Shown: positions 1-4,140 of the stretch, piece after piece
Position numbering within the stretch: position 1 is the first letter of the stretch
Layout of the letters: each line of letters starts with the position of its first letter
From: Lachnospiraceae bacterium
Lineage (GTDB): Bacteria; Bacillota_A; Clostridia; Lachnospirales; Lachnospiraceae
Reading direction: 5' to 3'
DNA: 7,059 nt
NCBI GenBank assembly: GCA_016281675.1
Contig: JAEEJD010000223.1
Span: 1-7,059 of the forward strand
Notes under the pieces: generated by a model
What the model was told of the DNA's origin: nothing
Database searches by the model: none
What the model saw: only the letters and a program-made list of their open reading frames with translations
Position numbers and translations under genes: made by a program

Positions 1-904
1 CTCCCATTATGGGAGGCATGATCTGTCCTCCCGTGGACGCCGCGGCCTCAACCGCTCCGGAAAACTCCGATCTGTATCCCGTATCTTTCATCATCGGTAT
101 CGTAACAGATCCGGTGGTAACCGTATTACCTACCGAAGAACCGCTTACCATTCCGCACAGTGCCGAAGAAATAACGGCCACCTTTGCCGGGCCGCCGGCA
201 AATCTTCCGGCTATACAGTTTGCCAGATTGATGAATAGCTCCGATATACCGGTGCGTTCCAAAAAAGCGCCGAATATGATAAATACGACTATGTACTTTG
301 AACATACATTGATCGGCGTCGACAAAATACCTGTCTTGGCGTAAAACAGGTTACGCACGAGGTATTTTAGTCTTCCGACAACAGACGGATTCGTCAGTCC
401 GTAAACAAGCGCATAAAGAATGAAGAACAGGGCAACTATCAGGATCGGCCATCCCACGCTTCTTCTCGTTACCTCAAGAAGCGCCACTATACCTATAACG
501 GCTATGATTATCTGATACGGCTGAAACCTCGTTCCCTGTTGAATGATCTGCTCGGCGCTGAAAGTATAGTACAAAAACGCTCCCGCTCCGAATATCATAC
601 CAAGCACATCATACCAGGGGATGTGATTTTCTCTGTTATTGTTCTTGTCGGCAGGATAATACAAAAAACCGAGGAGCACGATCAGGCCCATAAAGGATGT
701 CAGCCTTATCTCCTCCAGAAATGTCGCGAACAGTGTTACCCATATACAGAACAACGAGAAACCGATCAGCACGGTCTTTACTATAATGGCCGGTTTTCCG
801 GTCCATACCCGGATGTTGGATTCCCTGTCATACTTCTTCATGACCTCATCAAGGTCTTCATTTTCCAACTCGTATTCTTTCTTGTCATCAACTTGATTAC
901 TCAT
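1..904 (-). CDS. TRAP transporter fused permease (4TM/12TM, DctQM type), N-terminal part
   Basis: Integral membrane permease of a tripartite ATP-independent periplasmic (TRAP) transporter, in which the small (DctQ) and large (DctM) subunits are fused, as is usual for TAXI-type systems. Such permeases use an ion gradient to import an organic anion delivered by the binding protein. The 301 residues present are open at the window edge, so roughly half of a typical fused permease (about 640-680 residues) is visible. After a charged cytoplasmic N-terminus (about 1-35) come hydrophobic segments near 37-62, 68-83, 97-114, 130-146, 152-168, 205-217 and 240-260. Residues 253-301 carry the family signature: SGSSVGNTVTTGSVTIPMMK, then EAAASTGGQIMPPIMG. 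The start at 904 is chosen because GAGGA (915-911) sits 6 nt upstream; the in-frame ATG at 910 directly abuts that site. The gene follows the TAXI binding protein by 28 bp, so it is very likely co-transcribed. The substrate cannot be read from sequence. Confidence 0.95.
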   Translation of the reverse strand, partial: MSNQVDDKKEYELENEDLDEVMKKYDRESNIRVWTGKPAIIVKTVLIGFSLFCIWVTLFATFLEEIRLTSFMGLIVLLGFLYYPADKNNNRENHIPWYDVLGMIFGAGAFLYYTFSAEQIIQQGTRFQPYQIIIAVIGIVALLEVTRRSVGWPILIVALFFILYALVYGLTNPSVVGRLKYLVRNLFYAKTGILSTPINVCSKYIVVFIIFGAFLERTGISELFINLANCIAGRFAGGPAKVAVISSALCGMVSGSSVGNTVTTGSVTIPMMKDTGYRSEFSGAVEAAASTGGQIMPPIMG

Positions 905-910
905 TATCAT

Positions 911-915
911 TCCTC
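911..915 (-). promoter_or_regulatory. Ribosome binding site deciding the TRAP permease start
   Basis: GAGGA lies in the 28-bp gap after the TAXI gene. Two in-frame ATG codons follow (910 and 904). Only 904 has a workable spacing of 6 nt, so the downstream ATG is preferred. Confidence 0.65.
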
Positions 916-932
916 ACTGTTTCCCAGACACG

Positions 933-1898
933 TTATTCCAGTGTTTCCACCATAACTCCGTGCTCCCCGTAATAACGTGCGGCACCTTCGTGGAAAGGCA
1001 CGGTTATACCCGATGTCGCGTTTTCCACCGACAGTTCTTCGCCTTTTGCATTCTCTATTGCGATATCGGCGGTATGGTCAAAGATCGATGCGGTAAGATC
1101 ATACACACAGTCATCGTCAAGATCGGCATCAACGATCAGTGTGGCCTTGATCGTTATTGTCTCTACAGGCTCGCTCTGTCCCGGATAGGTATCTTCCGGT
1201 ATAACCATCGGTGCGTAATAAGGACAGATACCCATAATATCCTCTCTGAGCTTTCCTTCTATAGGTATCAGGTATACTCCGTTTGTTGTGGCCAGTTCCG
1301 TGATCGCGGATGTCGGTGCACCGGCGACGATGAACGCCGCATCAATCTGTCCGTCCTTAAGTGCCTCTTTACTGTCATCAAAGCTCTGGTACTGAGGCTT
1401 GATATCATCAACCGTCAGTCCGGCTCCCTCCAATACATCCATGGCGTTAAAGTACACTCCGGATCCGGGTGCTCCGATCGAAACGCTCTTTCCTCTAAGG
1501 TCATCAACGGTCTTGATATCTTCCTGCATCGTGATCAGCTGAACCGTCTCGGCATACAGCGCGCCAAGCACGCGAAAATCCCTGCACGGGCCGTCAGTCT
1601 CGAAAGATCTGCTTCCCTCCCATGCGTAGTTCATTACATCCGACTGAGTGAAACCTATCTGATAATCACCGTCGCCGATGCTCTGGATATTGGCTTTTGA
1701 TGCGGCCGTGGAAACCGCGGTAACGCTGTATTCGGTATATTCTTTCATATACTGGGCAAGAACACCTCCGAATGCATAATAAGTTCCGGATGTTCCTCCC
1801 GTTCCCATCATCATCCTCTGTCCGGAGCATCCGGAGAGGATAAGCATTGATGCGGCTGCAAGCACACAGCATGCTTTTTGCCGTATTCTCTTATTCAT
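933..1898 (-). CDS. TAXI family TRAP transporter solute-binding lipoprotein
   Basis: Extracytoplasmic binding protein that captures the substrate and hands it to the TRAP permease encoded just downstream. The start at 1898 gives 321 residues. It has the site AAGGGAG 6 nt upstream and leads straight into a lipoprotein signal: basic MNKRIRQK, a hydrophobic stretch (9-21) and the lipobox LSGC with Cys24 as the lipidated residue. An in-frame ATG at 1931 would overlap the upstream gene and bury the signal peptide, so it was not used. TAXI hallmarks are MGTGGTSGTYYAFGG (31-45), SIGAPGSGVYFNAMDVLEGAG (140-160, near enough the family form), DGQIDAAF (182-189) and PFHEGAARYYGEHG (301-314). Lipid anchoring fits a Gram-positive cell lacking a periplasm. 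Known TAXI ligands include glutamate-like and other carboxylic compounds, but the ligand here is not predictable. It is the second gene of a three-gene unit. Confidence 0.95.
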   Translation of the reverse strand: MNKRIRQKACCVLAAASMLILSGCSGQRMMMGTGGTSGTYYAFGGVLAQYMKEYTEYSVTAVSTAASKANIQSIGDGDYQIGFTQSDVMNYAWEGSRSFETDGPCRDFRVLGALYAETVQLITMQEDIKTVDDLRGKSVSIGAPGSGVYFNAMDVLEGAGLTVDDIKPQYQSFDDSKEALKDGQIDAAFIVAGAPTSAITELATTNGVYLIPIEGKLREDIMGICPYYAPMVIPEDTYPGQSEPVETITIKATLIVDADLDDDCVYDLTASIFDHTADIAIENAKGEELSVENATSGITVPFHEGAARYYGEHGVMVETLE

Positions 1899-1914
1899 AA
1901 CAGTCTCCCTTCCG

Positions 1915-2529
1915 TCAATTGTCCTTTTCACTCTTCTTCAGCAGATCAAGGATTATATCCGCACAATCTGAAATATCGATCCTGCTCACGTCAAAACTGA
2001 AAGTGTAGTTTGCCGCATCGTATATTTCCCTTCCGGTATATTGCTTGTAAAAAGTTTTACGCTGTTTGTCACGTTCCTCTACGAACTTTTCGGAAAGCTC
2101 CCCTGTTTCGCCCTCCCGCTGTTTAAGACGCTCAATTCTGTTTTCTATAGGAGCGTGCAGGAATACGCTTACCGTATCTATTCCGGCCTGTCCGAGTATA
2201 TAATCCGCACAGCGCCCGACCATAATGCACGGTTTATCGGCCAATTCCAATATCACCTTTTTCTCGGCCGAAAAGATCGCATCGTGGGAACTGCTGTAGG
2301 AAACGGTACTGTTCAAAATGTTGTTAAGCACCTTTGAAGGTCTGCTCATCTCCTCACCTTCACGCTCGACGTCCTCAACATCATATCCGCTCTCTTCCAC
2401 GGTCTTTGAGACAAACTCCCTGTCATAATACGGTATCCCGAGCTTATCCGAGAGAATTTCCGCAAGACTTCTTCCGCCCGCACCGTATTCTCTGTTGATC
2501 GTAATAACCGGTAATCTGTTTTCCTTCAT
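1915..2529 (-). CDS. Cytidylate-kinase-like P-loop NTPase (Cytidylate_kin2 family)
   Basis: A 204-residue soluble protein of the cytidylate-kinase-like family, which is widespread in Clostridia and related to nucleoside monophosphate kinases. Residues 9-22 (ITINREYGAGGRSL) are the family's modified P-loop, with Arg20 where classical Walker A motifs have Lys. GIPYYDREFV (31-40) follows, then IMVGRCADYIL (102-112), an arginine-rich stretch RIERLKQRE (131-139) and a lid-like EERDKQRKTFYKQYTG (151-166). The start at 2529 has AAGGAG 6 nt upstream. The reading frame stays open further upstream, but that stretch contains the promoter and ribosome binding site and reads as low-quality protein. The gene is first in the unit with the TAXI lipoprotein, whose start codon lies 16 bp past this stop. 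Family membership is clear. The phosphoryl acceptor is unknown; true CMP kinase activity is possible but not shown, and a regulatory role for the transporter is only inference. Confidence 0.9.
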   Translation of the reverse strand: MKENRLPVITINREYGAGGRSLAEILSDKLGIPYYDREFVSKTVEESGYDVEDVEREGEEMSRPSKVLNNILNSTVSYSSSHDAIFSAEKKVILELADKPCIMVGRCADYILGQAGIDTVSVFLHAPIENRIERLKQREGETGELSEKFVEERDKQRKTFYKQYTGREIYDAANYTFSFDVSRIDISDCADIILDLLKKSEKDN

Positions 2530-2535
2530 AAGTTT

Positions 2536-2541
2536 CTCCTT
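2536..2541 (-). promoter_or_regulatory. Ribosome binding site deciding the kinase-like start
   Basis: AAGGAG ends 6 nt before the ATG at 2529. A second purine run (GGGGAG) lies a few bases further upstream, inside what would be coding sequence for any longer form. This supports 2529 as the real start. Confidence 0.8.
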
Positions 2542-2557
2542 TTCTCCCCGATTATTC

Positions 2558-2586
2558 ATTTTACCGAGTTCGGGATGTTGTTTCAA
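2558..2586 (-). promoter_or_regulatory. Sigma-A-type promoter of the kinase-TAXI-TRAP unit
   Basis: On the minus strand, TTGAAA (2586-2581, one mismatch to TTGACA) is separated by exactly 17 bp from TAAAAT (2563-2558, one mismatch to TATAAT). Transcription would start near 2551, giving a leader of about 22 nt that contains the ribosome binding site of the first gene. The -35 hexamer overlaps a small inverted repeat (2576-2588), which could be an operator. Confidence 0.7.
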
Positions 2587-2588
2587 CA
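2576..2588. repeat. Short inverted repeat over the -35 element
   Basis: TGTTG-TTT-CAACA is a perfect 5-bp inverted repeat with a 3-base centre. It covers most of the minus-strand -35 hexamer in the divergent gap. Arms this short can occur by chance; binding by a repressor is inferred only from position. Confidence 0.35.
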
Positions 2589-2591
2589 AAA

Positions 2592-2609
2592 TATCACGAT
2601 TCCGTGTTA
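2592..2609. repeat. Imperfect inverted repeat ahead of the MBL-fold gene
   Basis: TATCACG (2592-2598), a 4-base centre, then CGTGTTA (2603-2609) match as inverted arms at 6 of 7 positions, with a perfect CACG/CGTG core. It lies just before the plus-strand start codons, between the two divergent genes, where an operator would be expected. Function is unproven. Confidence 0.3.
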
Positions 2610-2614
2610 CAATT

Positions 2615-3499
2615 ATGAGCATGGAAACGAAACGACGTTTAAAAATCATCGCCGCAGTGCTGATGATCATATGCATCGCCGTAACTGCCGGAATAATTAT
2701 CTTCCGCCCGTCGACAAACGCTTTGGATCCTACGGGCAGGACGCTTGTCATAACGGATCTGAATGTGGGGAAAGCCGATGCCGCGATAGTGTGTTACGGG
2801 GAAATAACCGGATTGATAGATACCGGTAAAGAAGATGCTTATGAGCGGATAGACGGGTGGCTTAAAAGCCATGACATAACAGAAATAGACTACATGATCC
2901 TCTCCCACTTCGATAAGGATCATATAGGAAGCGCTGTAGAGATACTGCAAAACTATCCCGTAAAGACTGTTTATTATCCTGACTACGTAAGTTCCAAAAA
3001 AGGTTATGAGCCCCTGATGGAAGAACTTTCGAACGACAAGGAACACCTTACTGCAGTAGCTGTGGATTCAGAAATGACGATACAATATGATGATCTTAAG
3101 ATAGAACTGCTTCCGGCCGAAGATGCCGCAAGCCTTCTTGCCGGTGATAAGCCGGACAATAATATGTCCCTTATGTGTCGTTATGATCTGGGAAACAAAA
3201 AAATGCTCTTTACCGGAGATATTGAAAATGCCCGGATGGAGCAACTCGTAAACGGATCAGACGATCTATCCGCCGACTGGATCAAACTGCCTCATCACGG
3301 CGGTTATGAAAAGAACGAGAAGGAGTTCCTCAAGCGGGTGGCCCCGTCATTGGGAGTCATCAGTACAAATGAAGAACGTGAACCGGAAGAACGTCTTATC
3401 AATTATCTTGACAAGAAAAAGATCAAATACTTTATTACCATGAACGGAGACGTCACGACCGTATGCGACGGATACTCCGTTAACATGGAGCAGAACTAA
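2615..3499 (+). CDS. Membrane-anchored metallo-beta-lactamase-fold hydrolase, ComEC C-terminal-domain-like
   Basis: A 294-residue protein with a basic N-terminus (METKRRLK), one hydrophobic segment (about 9-30) that is a membrane anchor or uncleaved signal, and an extracytoplasmic metallo-beta-lactamase domain (about 43-292). Metal-site motifs are visible: HFDKDH (98-103, the HxxxDH-type site in its HxDxDH form), GD (201-202) and the LPHHGG loop (225-230). The order DLNVGKADAAIV, IDTG, SHFDKDHIG, MLFTGDIE, LPHHGG matches the ComEC/Rec2 C-terminal nuclease-like domain. No ComEC channel (Competence domain) is encoded here, so this is a stand-alone version. Related stand-alone proteins are common in Firmicutes but their substrates are mostly unknown; DNA or a phosphodiester is plausible. 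Two ATG codons (2615 and 2621) fit, giving 294 or 292 residues, and neither has a Shine-Dalgarno site. The gene diverges from the TRAP unit and its stop overlaps the convergent deaminase stop by 4 bp. Confidence 0.88.
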   Translation: MSMETKRRLKIIAAVLMIICIAVTAGIIIFRPSTNALDPTGRTLVITDLNVGKADAAIVCYGEITGLIDTGKEDAYERIDGWLKSHDITEIDYMILSHFDKDHIGSAVEILQNYPVKTVYYPDYVSSKKGYEPLMEELSNDKEHLTAVAVDSEMTIQYDDLKIELLPAEDAASLLAGDKPDNNMSLMCRYDLGNKKMLFTGDIENARMEQLVNGSDDLSADWIKLPHHGGYEKNEKEFLKRVAPSLGVISTNEEREPEERLINYLDKKKIKYFITMNGDVTTVCDGYSVNMEQN

Positions 3500-3972
3500 T
3501 ACTTCGTTGAATCCATTGACTTGTATTCATCAAACAGTTCAAGACAGGCTTCCCTGTCCGTTTCTTCAAGATAACCGGCAAATGATCCACGTCCGCCGCC
3601 GAACATTTCATCAAACTTCTTATCCCTGAATCCGATATCCTCGTTATCGCTTATACTGCATCCGTAATAAACTTTATCGATATTGGCCCACATACAAGCC
3701 GCAAGACACATCGGACACGGTTCTCCTGTAGTATACAGTTCGCTTCCGGAAAGATCGAATGTCCTGAGATCATTTTCGGCTCTCCTGATGGCGATAATCT
3801 CCCCATGTGCGGTGGAATCGTGATCACACAGCACTCTGTTATGCCCTTTTCCGATAACTCTTCCGTCCTTGACTATCACACATCCGAACGGACCCCCGTG
3901 GCCACCGCGAATACCTTCACGTGCCTCATCAATGGCCAGTTGCATGTATTTGTTTCCGGCTTTTTTATTCAT
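3496..3972 (-). CDS. Nucleoside/guanine deaminase (GuaD-like, cytidine deaminase superfamily)
   Basis: A cytoplasmic zinc-dependent deaminase of 158 residues, close in length to Bacillus subtilis GuaD, which converts guanine to xanthine in purine salvage. Zinc and catalytic residues are visible: AHGEI (55-59, His56 ligand and Glu58 proton shuttle) and EPCPMC (84-89, Cys86 and Cys89 ligands). The GGPFGCVIVKDGRVIG segment (26-41) is typical of the family. The chain ends in Tyr158 (STKY). In GuaD the C-terminal tail, also ending in Tyr, closes over the active site, which favours guanine deaminase over tRNA adenosine deaminase. His-Gly-Glu replaces the commoner His-Ala-Glu; the same form occurs in yeast cytosine deaminase, so the exact base is not certain. 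The start at 3972 has AAAGGA 5 nt upstream; an ATG at 4002 would place a strong hairpin inside the gene. The gene stands alone on its strand. Confidence 0.9.
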   Translation of the reverse strand: MNKKAGNKYMQLAIDEAREGIRGGHGGPFGCVIVKDGRVIGKGHNRVLCDHDSTAHGEIIAIRRAENDLRTFDLSGSELYTTGEPCPMCLAACMWANIDKVYYGCSISDNEDIGFRDKKFDEMFGGGRGSFAGYLEETDREACLELFDEYKSMDSTKY

Positions 3973-3995
3973 GGCATTCCTTTCACAGTAAGAAC

Positions 3996-4021
3996 CCCGC
4001 AAGTGCGCTATGACTTGCGGG
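3996..4021. repeat. Perfect 9-bp hairpin upstream of the deaminase gene
   Basis: CCCGCAAGT (3996-4004) and ACTTGCGGG (4013-4021) are perfect inverted arms around an 8-base loop. No T-run follows on either strand, so it is not a standard intrinsic terminator. On the minus strand it would sit in the deaminase leader, 23 nt before the start codon. On the plus strand it lies 10 nt before the strong Shine-Dalgarno of a micro-ORF. It could be a regulatory leader structure or a relic; no known riboswitch motif was recognised. Confidence 0.7.
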
Positions 4022-4047
4022 ATGCTTAATTAAGGGAGGTTTACAAA

Positions 4048-4083
4048 ATGAAAAAGAGTGTTGGCTTATTTTCTTATCTTTGA
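4048..4083 (+). CDS. Candidate 11-residue micro-ORF with a very strong Shine-Dalgarno (or gene remnant)
   Basis: AAGGGAGG (4032-4039), carrying an uninterrupted match to the GGAGGT core, stands 8 nt before an ATG that encodes MKKSVGLFSYL and then stops at TGA. The arrangement is the best translation start in the window by eye, yet nothing long follows it in frame. The next frame is open to about 4143, so a single-base shift would give a peptide of about 32 residues. The nearest plus-strand gene downstream is not in the window, because the kinase gene beyond it is on the other strand. It may be a real small peptide, a leader peptide, or the 5' scar of a deleted gene. No promoter is convincing. 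Confidence 0.3.
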   Translation: MKKSVGLFSYL

Positions 4084-4084
4084 T

Positions 4085-4104
4085 AGATATATCGTCACAT
4101 ATCT
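4085..4104. repeat. AT-rich 6-bp inverted repeat
   Basis: AGATAT (4085-4090) and ATATCT (4099-4104) flank an 8-base centre just after the micro-ORF stop and ahead of a T-rich tract (about 4121-4140). It could form a weak stem for plus-strand transcripts, but the T-run is too far away and the stem too weak to call a terminator. Confidence 0.3.
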
Positions 4105-4140
4105 CTCGTTTCGTAACCCCTTTTTGAAAATTTTTTTATT

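Noticed and set aside
9..955. Plus-strand open frames over the permease (9-344 and 539-955)
   Set aside because: The minus strand reads a continuous TRAP permease with signature motifs, so these are shadows.
960..1700. Long plus-strand open frame (246 codons) opposite the TAXI gene
   Set aside because: It is antisense to a gene with clear TAXI motifs, has a Cys/Arg/His-rich composition without recognisable domains, and no ribosome binding site.
2530..2751. 74-codon N-terminal extension of the kinase-like gene
   Set aside because: The extension would cover the promoter and ribosome binding site, overlap the divergent gene, and shows no family similarity.
3973..3977. Out-of-frame ATG CCA TGA overlapping the deaminase start
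   Set aside because: It directly abuts the ribosome binding site with no spacer, so it is unlikely to be translated.
4105..4140. T-rich tract after the micro-ORF as an intrinsic terminator
   Set aside because: No GC-rich stem directly precedes the T-run on the plus strand, and the minus strand shows no suitable hairpin after the kinase stop.
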